DNA of 64,000 bases from an uncultured Rikenellaceae bacterium (GTDB lineage: Bacteria > Bacteroidota > Bacteroidia > Bacteroidales > Rikenellaceae): the NCBI GenBank assembly GCA_944321925.1, contig CALUND010000004.1, forward strand, positions 1-64,000, written 5' to 3'. Shown piece by piece: positions 16,210 to 25,215 of the stretch (position 1 is its first letter; each line of letters opens with the position of its first letter). A model generated the notes under the pieces. That model was not told the origin of the DNA. It did no database searches and saw only the letters and a program-made list of their open reading frames with translations. A program made the position numbers and the translations under genes.

Positions 16210-17301
16210 TTAGAATTTGTTTTCCGACTCTTTGAGCCGTTCTGCGTTTTCGGCGACGATCAGGTGGTCGATGCAATCCTGTATGTCACCGTCCATGAAG
16301 GCGCCGAGGTTGTACATGGTGTAGTTGATCCGGTGGTCGGTTACGCGGCCTTGCGGATAGTTGTAGGTTCTGATTTTGGCGCTTCGGTCGCCCGTGGAGA
16401 CCATCGTCTTGCGTTTCGAAGCGATCTCGTCGAGGTATTTCTGGTATTCGAGGTTGAAGATGCGGGTCCGCAACTCTTCGAGGGCTTTGTCGAAGTTTTT
16501 GAGCTGCGACTTTTGGTCCTGGCATTGTACGACGATACCTGTCGGGATGTGGGTGAGTCGGATGGCGGAATAGGTAGTGTTCACCGATTGTCCGCCGGGA
16601 CCCGATGCGCAGAAGGTGTCCTTGCGGATGTCATTCATGTCGAGGTTGATGTCGAACTCTTCGGCTTCCGGGAGTACGGCCACGGAGGCAGCGGAGGTGT
16701 GGACCCGTCCCTGGGTTTCGGTCTGCGGGACACGTTGCACGCGATGGACCCCCGATTCGTATTTCAATACGCCGTAGACGCCGGTTCCGGTCACTTTGAG
16801 CACCACCTCCTTGTATCCGCCCGAGCTGCCTTCGCTCTGGCTGTTGATTTCGTAGTGCCAGCCGCGATTCTCGATGTAACGGGTATACATTCTCAGCAGG
16901 TCTCCGGCAAAGATGGCGGCTTCGTCGCCTCCCGTTCCGCCCCGGATCTCGAGGATGGCGTTCTTGTCGTCCTGCGGATCTTTGGGAATGAGGAGCAGTT
17001 TGATCTCCTCTTCGAGTTTTTCGAGTTTGGGTTCGAGTTCTGCGATCTCGGCGCGGGCCATTTCGCGGAACTCCTCGTCCTTCTCGTTGGCGACCACGTC
17101 TTTGGCCTCCTGCAGATTGCTGTATGCCGTACGATATTGTTCGCTTGCCTCGATGATCGGCTGCAACTCCTTGTATTCTTTATTGAGTTGGACGAATTGT
17201 TTCATGTCGCCCAATACATCGGGATCGCTCATTTTCTGACTGATCTCTTCGTATTTGGCTTTCAATCCGTCGAGTCGTTCGAGAATGATGTTCTCTGCCA
17301 T
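16210..17301 (-). CDS. prfA: Peptide chain release factor 1
   Basis: 363 aa. RF1 recognises UAA and UAG and triggers release of the finished peptide. It has the universal GPGGQSVNTTYSAIR with the GGQ tripeptide that enters the peptidyl-transferase centre, a long N-terminal helical domain, and the RF-1 segment EIRGGTGGDEAAIFA. The start is taken at MAENIILERLDGLKAKYEE (17301); an upstream ATG at 17370 adds 23 residues without similarity. Read from a consensus promoter at 17402-17433 with a leader of about 95 bases. Confidence 0.96.
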   Translation of the reverse strand: MAENIILERLDGLKAKYEEISQKMSDPDVLGDMKQFVQLNKEYKELQPIIEASEQYRTAYSNLQEAKDVVANEKDEEFREMARAEIAELEPKLEKLEEEIKLLLIPKDPQDDKNAILEIRGGTGGDEAAIFAGDLLRMYTRYIENRGWHYEINSQSEGSSGGYKEVVLKVTGTGVYGVLKYESGVHRVQRVPQTETQGRVHTSAASVAVLPEAEEFDINLDMNDIRKDTFCASGPGGQSVNTTYSAIRLTHIPTGIVVQCQDQKSQLKNFDKALEELRTRIFNLEYQKYLDEIASKRKTMVSTGDRSAKIRTYNYPQGRVTDHRINYTMYNLGAFMDGDIQDCIDHLIVAENAERLKESENKF

Positions 17302-17401
17302 GGTGGTCTCCTTTTTTGTTGCGATGGGATGTTGCCGGTCCGAAATCGGTATGGATGCCTTGAGGGTCATTCCGATGGGGATTCAGCGATGTTCCGGGCT
17401 A

Positions 17402-17433
17402 CAAAGATAACACAACCTCTTTGCAAATGCAAA
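17402..17433 (-). promoter_or_regulatory. prfA-pyrF promoter
   Basis: Minus strand TTTG (17433-17430), 20-base spacer, TATCTTTG (17409-17402): exact consensus. It is divergent from the xseA promoter about 120 bases away. Apart from these two promoters, the 17302-17607 gap shows no further feature. Confidence 0.8.
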
Positions 17434-17548
17434 AGCTCGGTCGGTTTCTCTTGTCGAATCTCGTCCGGTCTTTTTTTCGGGATGCGGGGAATGTTCCGTT
17501 ATCGGGCGAAAAACTTCGGATCGGGAGCGATAAAAGAACGGGACACTG

Positions 17549-17580
17549 TTTGCGATTGCTTTTGCCAAGTGTTATCTTTG
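17549..17580 (+). promoter_or_regulatory. xseA operon promoter
   Basis: TTTG (17549-17552), 20-base spacer, TATCTTTG (17573-17580): exact consensus. Transcription would begin near 17584-17588, essentially at the first in-frame ATG (17587), which favours the second ATG at 17608. Confidence 0.8.
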
Positions 17581-17607
17581 TACACGATGACCACGGAGAG
17601 ACGACAG

Positions 17608-18903
17608 ATGACGCTTACGGAGCTTCAGCGGCTCGTGAAACGGAGACTCGACGAAGCCTTCCCGCTGCCGGTATGGGTAGTTGCGGAGATTTCGGAGATG
17701 AAGGTCAACTACTCGGGCCACTGTTATCTGGAGCTGGTGGAGAAGGGCGGTGCGGATTCCATTCCGCAGGCTCGTGCCAACGCCGTGATCTGGCGGACCC
17801 ATTTTCCGTCGATTGCGACGGCCTTCCGTATGGTTACGGGCAGCGAACTGGCTGTGGGACTGAAGGTATTGCTGAAGGTGGTCGTGTCGTATCATGAACT
17901 CTACGGATTTTCGTTGCAGGTGAACGACATCGATCCATCCTATACGTTGGGCGACTGGGAGCAGCAGCGGCAGCAGACCATCGCGCAGCTGCAGGCCGAT
18001 GGGGTGTTCGACATGAATCGCGAGTTGGAGATGCCGCTGGTTCTGCAGCGTATCGCGGTGGTCTCGTCGCGTCAGGCGGCCGGGTTCCGCGATTTCATGC
18101 AGGAGTTGGATCGTGCTCCCTATCGTTTCCGGATCACGCTTTTCGATGCATTCATGCAGGGTGCGGGGGCGGAGTCTTCGATTGTGGAGGCGTTGGAGGC
18201 GATTGCTGCGCGGATGGAAGAGTTCGATGCGGTGGTGATGATCCGGGGCGGAGGGTCGCAGAGCGATCTCTCCTGTTTCAACTCCTACCGGCTTTGCAGC
18301 CATGTGGCACAGTTTCCGCTTCCGGTGTTGACGGGGATCGGTCACGATAAGGACCAGAGTGTTGCCGACATGGTGGCGGCGCGCATGTTGAAGACCCCTA
18401 CGGCGGTAGCGACCTTTCTCGTGGAGGAGATGGCGCAGTTCGATGCGTGGCTCGACGGACGTCGCGCGGAGATCGAGACGGTGGTGTCTGCCTGGCTGCA
18501 GCATCAGCGCGAGCGGTTGGAGCGGGCCGCTCAGGGAACGGCCGAGGCGGCGGTGGGAATGACCCGGCGGATGGAACTTCGTCTCGAGCGGCTTCAGGGG
18601 GAACTCGTCCGTCGTAAGGAGGAGTTGTTGATTCGCAGCTCGACCCGCCTTTCGATGGCGGTCGAACGGCTTCGGGAGCGGACGGCCCATCTGTTCGAAC
18701 GGCAGCGTGAACGGATTGCGGCGGCCGAAAAGATTGTGGCGGTGCGCAGACCCGAACAGATCCTGCGTTTGGGTTTCGCTATCGTGCGCATGGGCGGTCG
18801 GGCCGTTCATGAGGCTTCGGCCCTTCATTCGGGAGACGAGGTTACGCTGACGTTGGGCCGCGGAGAAAGAAGAGCTAAAATTACCGATCATGGAGAAAAA
18901 TAA
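17608..18903 (+). CDS. xseA: Exodeoxyribonuclease VII large subunit
   Basis: 431 aa from this start, 438 from the alternative ATG at 17587. Catalytic subunit of ExoVII, which degrades single-stranded DNA in both directions and acts in repair. It has an N-terminal OB fold (VWVVAEISEMKVNYSGHCYLEL), the catalytic-core motif MIRGGGSQSDLSCFN, GIGHDKDQSVADMVA, and a long Arg/Glu-rich coiled-coil arm (about residues 280-390) that binds XseB. The start at 17608 is preferred because the consensus -7 element ends 7 bases before 17587. xseB overlaps its 3' end by 14 bases. Confidence 0.93.
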   Translation: MTLTELQRLVKRRLDEAFPLPVWVVAEISEMKVNYSGHCYLELVEKGGADSIPQARANAVIWRTHFPSIATAFRMVTGSELAVGLKVLLKVVVSYHELYGFSLQVNDIDPSYTLGDWEQQRQQTIAQLQADGVFDMNRELEMPLVLQRIAVVSSRQAAGFRDFMQELDRAPYRFRITLFDAFMQGAGAESSIVEALEAIAARMEEFDAVVMIRGGGSQSDLSCFNSYRLCSHVAQFPLPVLTGIGHDKDQSVADMVAARMLKTPTAVATFLVEEMAQFDAWLDGRRAEIETVVSAWLQHQRERLERAAQGTAEAAVGMTRRMELRLERLQGELVRRKEELLIRSSTRLSMAVERLRERTAHLFERQRERIAAAEKIVAVRRPEQILRLGFAIVRMGGRAVHEASALHSGDEVTLTLGRGERRAKITDHGEK

Positions 18904-19108
18904 ACCGGGCTATGCCGAGGCGATGGCCGAGGTGGAGGCCATTTTGGAGAAGTTCAACCAGGGTGCGATGGATGTCGACACGTTGGCAGCCGAAGTACGG
19001 CGGGCGACGGAGTTGATCCGTTGCTGCAAGGAGCGTTTGGCGAAGGCCGAGCGGGAGGTGAACGAGGTATTGAACGAAGAGAACGACGGCAATGAAAAAA
19101 GTTGTTAA
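18890..19108 (+). CDS. xseB: Exodeoxyribonuclease VII small subunit
   Basis: 72 aa helical protein, the accessory subunit that wraps the XseA coiled coil. The AEVEAILEKFNQGAMDVDTL pattern followed by a charged second helix (ELIRCCKERLAKAEREV) matches the ExoVII small subunit family, and its length is normal. It overlaps the end of xseA by 14 bases and is itself overlapped by the next gene for 17 bases, so the three are translationally linked. Confidence 0.92.
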   Translation: MEKNKPGYAEAMAEVEAILEKFNQGAMDVDTLAAEVRRATELIRCCKERLAKAEREVNEVLNEENDGNEKSC

Positions 19109-19886
19109 GTTTTTGTTGAATCGCGTACCGCGACCGGTCGTACAACGCATGGCCGGTTGGGCCGTTCCGGTTGTGGGGGCGTTGTTTTATGCGGGGCGTC
19201 GCGTGCAGTGTCCCGTGTGCGGACATCGCTACCGCAAGATGATGCCTTACGGCTATGTTTCACCCCGGGCCAATGCATTGTGCCCTCATTGCCTGGCTCT
19301 GGAAAGGCATCGTTTGCTGTGGCTCTATCTCGAGCGGGAGAGCGATCTTCTTCGGAGCGATCCCCCGTTGAAGTTCCTGCATATTGCGCCGGAGGTGTGT
19401 CTCATGCGTAAATTCCGGAGGCATTACGACGGGGCGAACCGGGCGCGTTACGTGACGGCCGATCTGGAGAGTCCCTTGGCGGAGGTGAAGATGGATGTGC
19501 AGGCGATCCCCTTTCCCGATGAGACGTTCGATGTCATCTTCTGCAACCACATTCTCGAACATGTCGACGATGATCGGTTGGCCATGCGCGAGATGTTTCG
19601 TGTGATGCGCCGGGGCGGTTGGGGCATCATGCTCTCTCCGGTCGATCCGGCATTGCAGGCTACGTTCGAGGACGATTCGATCACCGATCCGGCCGAACGC
19701 ACTCGGGTGTTCGGACAGTACGACCATCGGCGCAACTATGGTCGGGATTATGCCGATCGTCTGCGCGAAGCGGGGTTCGAGGTCGAGGAGAACGATTATG
19801 TACGTCGACTTTCTCCGGACGAAGTAGCGCGGTATGCGCTTCGCAGCGAGGTGATTTACGTGGTGCGCAAACCGGCCGGAGCGTAG
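19092..19886 (+). CDS. Class I SAM methyltransferase with N-terminal zinc-ribbon-like cysteines
   Basis: 264 aa. Residues 1-35 are hydrophobic and basic, possibly a membrane-associating helix. A four-cysteine set follows (C40-P-V-C43-G and C64-P-H-C67), spaced like a zinc ribbon. The rest is a Methyltransf_11-type domain with ADLESPLAEVKMDVQAIPF, DVIFCNHILEHVDDD and MRRGGWGIM. Methyl acceptor unknown. The start overlaps xseB by 17 bases, so the protein is made from the ExoVII transcript, but a role with that nuclease is only suggested by position. Relatives of this type also occur near surface glycan genes. A bidirectional terminator follows at about 20022. Confidence 0.85.
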   Translation: MKKVVKFLLNRVPRPVVQRMAGWAVPVVGALFYAGRRVQCPVCGHRYRKMMPYGYVSPRANALCPHCLALERHRLLWLYLERESDLLRSDPPLKFLHIAPEVCLMRKFRRHYDGANRARYVTADLESPLAEVKMDVQAIPFPDETFDVIFCNHILEHVDDDRLAMREMFRVMRRGGWGIMLSPVDPALQATFEDDSITDPAERTRVFGQYDHRRNYGRDYADRLREAGFEVEENDYVRRLSPDEVARYALRSEVIYVVRKPAGA

Positions 19887-20021
19887 AACGGTATCCCGGG
19901 CGTTTCCGAATCGCGTGAGCCGATGCGAGGGGATGCGACCCTCTTGGGTCGGGCTGGTTTGGTCGGATGTCGTGCGAAAGAGCTCGATCGGTGGGTTACG
20001 CGTGACGAAAAAAAGAGATGA

Positions 20022-20049
20022 AAAAAGGCAGGATCGTTCCTGCCTTTTT
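20022..20049 (+). terminator. Bidirectional terminator
   Basis: Perfect 12-base arms AAAAAGGCAGGA (20022-20033) and TCCTGCCTTTTT (20038-20049) with loop TCGT. It has A-tract and T-tract on both sides and separates the convergent methyltransferase and transglycosylase genes. The rest of 19887-20119 shows no gene. Confidence 0.9.
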
Positions 20050-20119
20050 GTTGTGCATGCGGCGCAATCAGCGATGAGCCGATTGCCTCCGATGCCGATT
20101 GATTTGCCTGGATGAACTC

Positions 20120-20893
20120 TTACAGAGTGGTTATCTCGCAATAGGCGTCGTATTGTCTGAGCACCTTTTTTACGAACCCGATCGTCTGGCGGCTGTCGGA
20201 AAATTGTCCGCATTTTACCGCCTCGTCATCGAAATATTCGGGTTCGGATTTGAGTGTCAGGTAACGGGCCACAACCTCCCAGGAGTTGGGATTCTCTCCA
20301 TACTTCAGGGCCAGTCTGCGTGCGTCGAGCACATGTCCCATGCCGCAGTTGTAGCTGGCGAGTATGATGCTCAATCGATCCTGTTCCGGCATTCCTTTCG
20401 GGAAGCGGAAGGTGTTTTCGATATATCCCAGCAACTCCACTCCGAGCCAGACATTGACGCTCGGTTCGGTGATTTGCGTCTCGTCTACCCGGAACTGGCG
20501 GGCGACGACCGGCATGATCTGCATCAGTCCCTGAGCCCCTTTGTTCGAGACGCTTTGGGGATCGAATTGCGATTCTGCGCAGGCGATGGCGGAGATGAGT
20601 CGCCAGTCGCGACCTTCGCGTTCGGCGATCGTGCGGATCACCTCATCGTAGGGGGAGATCAGATAATTGGCCTGGAGAATTTTTCGGGACCAGAGGTCTT
20701 CCATCTGGGAGTAGGGTACGAACGGACGTACCTCTCCGGAGTTGTCCAGTGTGTAATTGGCGTTGTAATCCAGATAGAAAAGCGCCGTTTGAGCGGAATT
20801 TTCCGCATTGAAATCGTTCGGATTCGATTCCGAGCAGCCTCCAGCAAGGATGGCTGCAGTCATCCACAATGAAAAATAAAAACGTTTAAACAT
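20120..20893 (-). CDS. Lytic transglycosylase (SLT domain) lipoprotein
   Basis: 257 aa. Lipobox-type N-terminus ending at Cys20 (ILAGGC). The SLT/goose-lysozyme-like catalytic domain spans about residues 85-225, with catalytic Glu107 in ISAIACAESQF, then GAQGLMQIMP and ILASYNCGMGHV. It cleaves the MurNAc-GlcNAc bond of peptidoglycan to give 1,6-anhydroMurNAc ends. It resembles the catalytic half of MltF, with only a short N-terminal region and no full substrate-binding-protein domain. Last gene of the minus-strand group pssA-porin-transglycosylase; the gap to the porin gene is 45 bases. Confidence 0.9.
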   Translation of the reverse strand: MFKRFYFSLWMTAAILAGGCSESNPNDFNAENSAQTALFYLDYNANYTLDNSGEVRPFVPYSQMEDLWSRKILQANYLISPYDEVIRTIAEREGRDWRLISAIACAESQFDPQSVSNKGAQGLMQIMPVVARQFRVDETQITEPSVNVWLGVELLGYIENTFRFPKGMPEQDRLSIILASYNCGMGHVLDARRLALKYGENPNSWEVVARYLTLKSEPEYFDDEAVKCGQFSDSRQTIGFVKKVLRQYDAYCEITTL

Positions 20894-20938
20894 TACATGG
20901 TTCGCTGTGGGCAGCTTACCGTGAGCAATGAGAGCCTT

Positions 20939-23017
20939 TTAATCGTAGAAGGACCACGAGAAGCCGATTTTGAATATCCGCGGATTGAGCGGATAGTGTG
21001 CCACCTGGAAGTAGTTCCTCTGTCCCCAGAGGTCCTGGTTCCAGTGTTCGAGTTTCAGGAGGATCCTCATTCGTTTCCATTTGGCTGTGACGAATGCGTC
21101 CAGCAATACGTAGTTGCCATACTCTTTCTCCCGCTGGTTGTAGAATTGCGCGGTGGCAGGGTTGTAACCGAAGGCGTAGTAGGGGGTGTTGTAGCGCCCG
21201 TCTATGCCGATTTGCAACCGCAATACGTTTTTCACCACGTTGAATTCGTAGTAGTAGGAGAGGAAAGCGCTGACCAACGGAACGGGAACGACTCGTTGAT
21301 TTGTGCTCCATTGCATCAATACCCGATGATTCAGATGTAGGCCGCCGAGGCCTATATCCTCTTGAAGATACAGACCCGAGACGCTGACACTTCCGGAGGC
21401 TTGGGCCGGCACACCGTATTCGTTCCAATAGATTTTGTTTTGGACGATGCTTTGGTGGCCGCCCGCTTCCAGACCCCATTGGGGTGCGGAAAGCGTAACG
21501 TCGAAACGGGTCTCAATCTCGTTCGAGAACGAGTTGAACCACGCAAAGTGGTTCGAGAAGTAGTTTTCCGTCCAATATCCCGGTGAGCGGTGCTCGAAGA
21601 GGAATCGGCCGGAGAGGGTGATGGGCTTCTCCTTTACGAATGCCCGGAGCGCGGCATTGGCTCCGATACGCAGGTCTCCCTGCCGGTATCCGAAAGGATG
21701 GATTTTCAGGTCCGCCCCCCAGTCGAAATAGCGTTTGATTTTACCCTCGATGGAGCCGTAGGCGTAGTAGCTGACTTTGTTTTCGCCCTTGTGGTTCCCT
21801 GTCAGGTAGCGGTCCATTCCGAACTGGTAGTAGTGGTGTACGTCGACTCCCACGCCGCCGTTGACCAGACCGATGACGCCGTTGCGGTCCCAGGGCTGGA
21901 TCTGCAGGAAGACCCGGTTCGAGAGCAGGCTTTCGAAGATCGAGTCGTTCGACTGCTGGGGGTTGATGTACCAGTTTTCGTAGAAGTTATGTTTTTTGCC
22001 TTCGAGGTCGGTGTAGGTAGCGCCCTCGTAGGTGTCGGTATATTTGCGGAACCAGCGGTTGTATTGAATCGAGTGGCCGATGAAGACGGCCGACATGTCG
22101 GCGATGGAGAAATCTTCGTCGGTGAGCCTTCGGAAGGGGAAGGCGAACGATTGCACGAGGTAGTAGGAGTTGTTTTTGATCGTATTGCGGGCATCGGAGA
22201 GTTTCATCGGGATGTTCGACTCCAGCTCGTAGTTGATCAGCGAGTCCACAATGGCCCGGTCGTCCACCACGCCGCCGTTTTCACGGGCTTTTACGGAGTT
22301 GTAGATGTAGCCGGCATGCACGCTGTAGCGTCGTCCCGTATGGGAGAAGGCGAGCGAGAGCGATTTGTCGCGGGTCTGTTGCCAGGTGTATTGTCCGCGG
22401 GTTCCCCGGCTTCGGTAGTCGAGGTTGAATCCGGTCGAGGGGGTGACGTTTTGGGCGTGCGTCACGATAAGGTCCTCTTCCAGGTAGCGTTTTTGTCCGG
22501 CGGAGGTGTAGGCGAGTTGGGTAAAGGGCCGTTTGACGTTGAAAAAGCGGGCGGTTTCCGGGGTGACGAAGTAGGAGTAGAACGCGCTGGCGAATTCGTA
22601 GTTCCGTTGTTGCGGCCGGTCGAAATAGTTGAGGGGTATGGTGGCTCCGCCGTAGTTGCCGAGGTATGCATCGCCGACCCCGTTACGCAGGAAAGGATAC
22701 TGCACCTGCAAAAGGTTTTGTGTCGTGTCGATGTCTATCACGGAGATCTCGTTGTACGATGGGTTGACGTTCCAAGCGAAGGTGAGTCTCGATCGTACCG
22801 TATCGCTGAAGAAGTAGGATGTGAGGGGTTTCCGTTCGCGTTTTTTCTTCACCGTGTCGGCGGGTGTCGAGCCGTCCGTATTCTCTTGGAAGAAGGGGTT
22901 CGAACTGTTGGGCATCTCCGTGCTGTATTCCTGAGCCGCTGTGTACAAGGGGGAGAGGCACATCGCCCCTATCAGCAATGCGGTGCAGAATTTCATCCAG
23001 GTACGGAGCATGCTCAT
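20939..23017 (-). CDS. Putative outer-membrane porin (Porin_10-type)
   Basis: 692 aa. A Sec signal peptide (about residues 1-28, ending ...YTAAQ) is followed by a protein dominated by amphipathic beta strands with many Tyr/Trp/Phe at strand ends and a terminal aromatic strand ending FSWSFYD, typical of outer-membrane beta-barrels. It resembles the Bacteroidota 'putative porin' family. The ligand is unknown. Several starts are possible within the first eight residues (MSMLRTWM). It follows pssA by 25 bases, so phospholipid synthesis, an outer-membrane protein and a wall enzyme share an envelope-related operon. Confidence 0.82.
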   Translation of the reverse strand: MSMLRTWMKFCTALLIGAMCLSPLYTAAQEYSTEMPNSSNPFFQENTDGSTPADTVKKKRERKPLTSYFFSDTVRSRLTFAWNVNPSYNEISVIDIDTTQNLLQVQYPFLRNGVGDAYLGNYGGATIPLNYFDRPQQRNYEFASAFYSYFVTPETARFFNVKRPFTQLAYTSAGQKRYLEEDLIVTHAQNVTPSTGFNLDYRSRGTRGQYTWQQTRDKSLSLAFSHTGRRYSVHAGYIYNSVKARENGGVVDDRAIVDSLINYELESNIPMKLSDARNTIKNNSYYLVQSFAFPFRRLTDEDFSIADMSAVFIGHSIQYNRWFRKYTDTYEGATYTDLEGKKHNFYENWYINPQQSNDSIFESLLSNRVFLQIQPWDRNGVIGLVNGGVGVDVHHYYQFGMDRYLTGNHKGENKVSYYAYGSIEGKIKRYFDWGADLKIHPFGYRQGDLRIGANAALRAFVKEKPITLSGRFLFEHRSPGYWTENYFSNHFAWFNSFSNEIETRFDVTLSAPQWGLEAGGHQSIVQNKIYWNEYGVPAQASGSVSVSGLYLQEDIGLGGLHLNHRVLMQWSTNQRVVPVPLVSAFLSYYYEFNVVKNVLRLQIGIDGRYNTPYYAFGYNPATAQFYNQREKEYGNYVLLDAFVTAKWKRMRILLKLEHWNQDLWGQRNYFQVAHYPLNPRIFKIGFSWSFYD

Positions 23018-23042
23018 CTTACAAAAAACGGCGCAAAGTTAA

Positions 23043-23777
23043 TCAATTTTTCGATTCTTGCTTTCTGCGGAGGCTCTGGAGTGTGAAACGGATGGTTGAG
23101 ACTACGATGTAGAGTGCGATGATCCAGGGTACGCCGGCCGTCCGGAAGAGGATAAGCAGTAGGACCGAGCCGAGCAGGAAACTGTAGCGCAGTTCGTTTC
23201 CTCGCCATCCGAACCCATTGAATTTGAGTGAAAACATCCGGATGGGGGAGATGAGCAGCCACGACAGAAGCAGCGCCAGCACCAGGATCGGGATGCGTGC
23301 GAGGGAGAGTGTTCCGGTTGCGACGAGTGCGCCGAGCGAGGCGATGAGAAGGGCATTGGCCGGCGTGGGCAGGCCGACGAATTCCGTGTGTTGGGTCTGG
23401 TCGATGTTGAATTTGGCCAGTCTCAGCGAGGAGAAAGCCGCCACGATCCAGACCAGATGGCCGAGTCCGTCCGATAGGGCGGGGTTTGTTCCGGCCCACG
23501 GTTCGGCCTGGTTGTAGAGTACGAAGAGCACCGAGGCGGGAGCAACACCGAAACTGACGATGTCGGAGAGCGAGTCGAGTTGTACGCCCAGTTCGGAGTA
23601 TTGTTTCAGGAGTCTGGCCGCGAAGCCGTCGCAGAAGTCGAATACGGCGGCTACCACGATTGCCAGAAAGGCAGCGGGGAGGTTGTCGTAACGGAGTGCG
23701 AAGAGTATGGCCAGGACACCGCACACGAGATTGGCGAGCGTGAGCAGATTGGGAAACGTAAACAGTCGTATCTTCAT
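23043..23777 (-). CDS. pssA: CDP-diacylglycerol-serine O-phosphatidyltransferase
   Basis: 244 aa polytopic membrane protein that makes phosphatidylserine, the precursor of phosphatidylethanolamine, from CDP-diacylglycerol and serine. The CDP-alcohol phosphatidyltransferase signature is complete: DFCDGFAARLLKQYSELGVQLDSLSD follows D-x2-D-G-x2-A-R-x8-G-x3-D-x3-D (residue run split by the pattern). Six to eight hydrophobic segments are visible. The length and the KIRLFTFPNLLTLANL N-terminus fit the PssA subclass rather than PgsA. First gene of the envelope operon, divergent from manC. Confidence 0.92.
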   Translation of the reverse strand: MKIRLFTFPNLLTLANLVCGVLAILFALRYDNLPAAFLAIVVAAVFDFCDGFAARLLKQYSELGVQLDSLSDIVSFGVAPASVLFVLYNQAEPWAGTNPALSDGLGHLVWIVAAFSSLRLAKFNIDQTQHTEFVGLPTPANALLIASLGALVATGTLSLARIPILVLALLLSWLLISPIRMFSLKFNGFGWRGNELRYSFLLGSVLLLILFRTAGVPWIIALYIVVSTIRFTLQSLRRKQESKN

Positions 23778-23803
23778 GGCGGAAATAAAACATTAAATTG
23801 GTG

Positions 23804-23841
23804 CAAAGGTAGGTATTTTTCGAAGATTATCACTACATTTG
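23804..23841. promoter_or_regulatory. Divergent -7 elements between pssA and manC
   Basis: Minus-strand TACCTTTG (23811-23804) lies 27 bases ahead of pssA, and plus-strand TACATTTG (23834-23841) lies 41 bases ahead of manC. Neither has a clear TTTG at -33, so both are moderate calls. Confidence 0.5.
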
Positions 23842-23882
23842 CTCTATAGCCTCGGTTTGGACGGGGTGCATAATATAAACCT

Positions 23883-24953
23883 ATGGACAGCAACAATTAT
23901 TGTGTCATCATGGCCGGCGGGATCGGGAGCCGTTTTTGGCCGATTAGCCGCATCGAACGGCCCAAGCAGTTTCTTGATATCCTCGGTACGGGGAAGACCT
24001 TCATACGCAGTACCTACGAACGTTTCGCCAACTTCATTCCGCGCGAGAATTTTCTCGTGGTGACCAACGAACAGTATCGGGCGCTGGTGGCGGAGCAGAT
24101 TCCCGAACTGGCCCCTCATCAGATCCTTGGCGAGCCGCTCGGACGTAATACGGCTCCCTGCATAGCCTATGCCGCATTTCATCTTCGTGCGATGAATCCG
24201 GAGGCGACCATGATCGTCGCTCCGTCGGATCATCTGATTCTCAATGAGGCAGAGTTCGTGACGGCCATGAAGGAGTGCGTGGCGTTCGTGCGTTCCCACC
24301 ACAACATCATGACCATCGGAATCGAACCCACACGTCCCGATACGGGCTACGGCTATATTCAGATCGCCGAGCGGAACGGGATTGTACCGGTCAAGACCTT
24401 CACCGAGAAGCCCAACGAAGAGTTGGCCAAGGCATTCGTGGCGAGCGGCGAGTTCTTTTGGAATTCCGGTATCTTCATTTGGGAGTTGCCCACCATCCTG
24501 GAGGCTTTTCGCAACTATCTGCCGGAGATGTACCAGCTTTTCGAGTCGGAGGCGGATCGGTTCAATACGCCGGATGAGGTGGCGGCCATTGCGCGGATCT
24601 ATCCCGAATGTCGCGGCATATCGATCGACTACGGTGTGATCGAGAAGGCGGAGAACGTTTACGTGCGTTGCAGCAGTTTCGGGTGGAGCGACGTCGGTAC
24701 GTGGGGTTCGCTTTACCAGTATCTCGGGAAGGATGACAAGGGGAATGCGGCTCCGGCAGGGGCGGTGCTCAACGATACGGCGAATTGTCTGGTGAAGGCA
24801 CCCGAAGGCAAATTGGTTGTGATCGACGGATTGCAGGACTGCATCGTGGTCGACACGCCCGACGTGCTGATGATCTGCCCTAAAAATAAGGAGCAGGAGA
24901 TCAAGCAGATGACGAACTATCTGAAATTCAACGGAGGAGAAAAATTCTTGTAG
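23883..24953 (+). CDS. manC: Mannose-1-phosphate guanylyltransferase
   Basis: 356 aa cytoplasmic enzyme that makes GDP-mannose from mannose-1-phosphate and GTP for surface glycan and capsule synthesis. The nucleotide-binding signature MAGGIGSRFWPISR is at the N-terminus, with FTEKP and WNSGIFIW motifs, and a GVIEKAENVYV region. It lacks the C-terminal isomerase domain of bifunctional ManC/AlgA, so it is the single-function form. Monocistronic, with a terminator directly after it. No other glycan genes are adjacent. Confidence 0.92.
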   Translation: MDSNNYCVIMAGGIGSRFWPISRIERPKQFLDILGTGKTFIRSTYERFANFIPRENFLVVTNEQYRALVAEQIPELAPHQILGEPLGRNTAPCIAYAAFHLRAMNPEATMIVAPSDHLILNEAEFVTAMKECVAFVRSHHNIMTIGIEPTRPDTGYGYIQIAERNGIVPVKTFTEKPNEELAKAFVASGEFFWNSGIFIWELPTILEAFRNYLPEMYQLFESEADRFNTPDEVAAIARIYPECRGISIDYGVIEKAENVYVRCSSFGWSDVGTWGSLYQYLGKDDKGNAAPAGAVLNDTANCLVKAPEGKLVVIDGLQDCIVVDTPDVLMICPKNKEQEIKQMTNYLKFNGGEKFL

Positions 24954-24976
24954 GCCTCTCTCCGGACAGCGACAAG

Positions 24977-25009
24977 GCGGCCGACCTGCGGACAGGGGCC
25001 GCTTTTTTT
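24977..25009 (+). terminator. manC terminator
   Basis: GCGGCC (24977-24982) pairs with GGCCGC (24997-25002), followed by seven T. Confidence 0.75.
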
Positions 25010-25193
25010 ATTGCGGATTCTGCTCTTTGGGGAGAGAATCCGAATCGGGATGGAAGTATTCGATACGTTCCTGAATTGCGTCCGAGGCGCGACGGCTGAT
25101 GTATCCCCAGCGCAGGGCGATGCCGATCAGCAGCATGATGATCAGCAACAGCATGATCTTTTCCCTTCGGGAGAGTGACTTGAACCACTTCAT
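25008..25193 (-). CDS. Small single-pass membrane protein
   Basis: 61 aa. A basic N-terminus (MKWFKSLSRREK) is followed by one transmembrane helix (IMLLLIIMLLIGIALRWGYI) and a polar C-terminal tail rich in Asp, Glu, Pro and Gln. The pattern predicts a bitopic protein with its N-terminus in the cytoplasm. I recognise no family. It starts 22 bases after the ZIP transporter gene on the same strand, so co-expression is likely. Its stop overlaps the T-tract of the opposing manC terminator. The coding call rests on the clear membrane-protein pattern and operon position. Confidence 0.6.
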   Translation of the reverse strand: MKWFKSLSRREKIMLLLIIMLLIGIALRWGYISRRASDAIQERIEYFHPDSDSLPKEQNPQ

Positions 25194-25215
25194 TCCGTTC
25201 GTTTTTATTTTTGAG

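Noticed and set aside
16204-17607. Upstream extension of xseA through prfA
   Set aside because: Antisense to prfA and upstream of an exact promoter for xseA.
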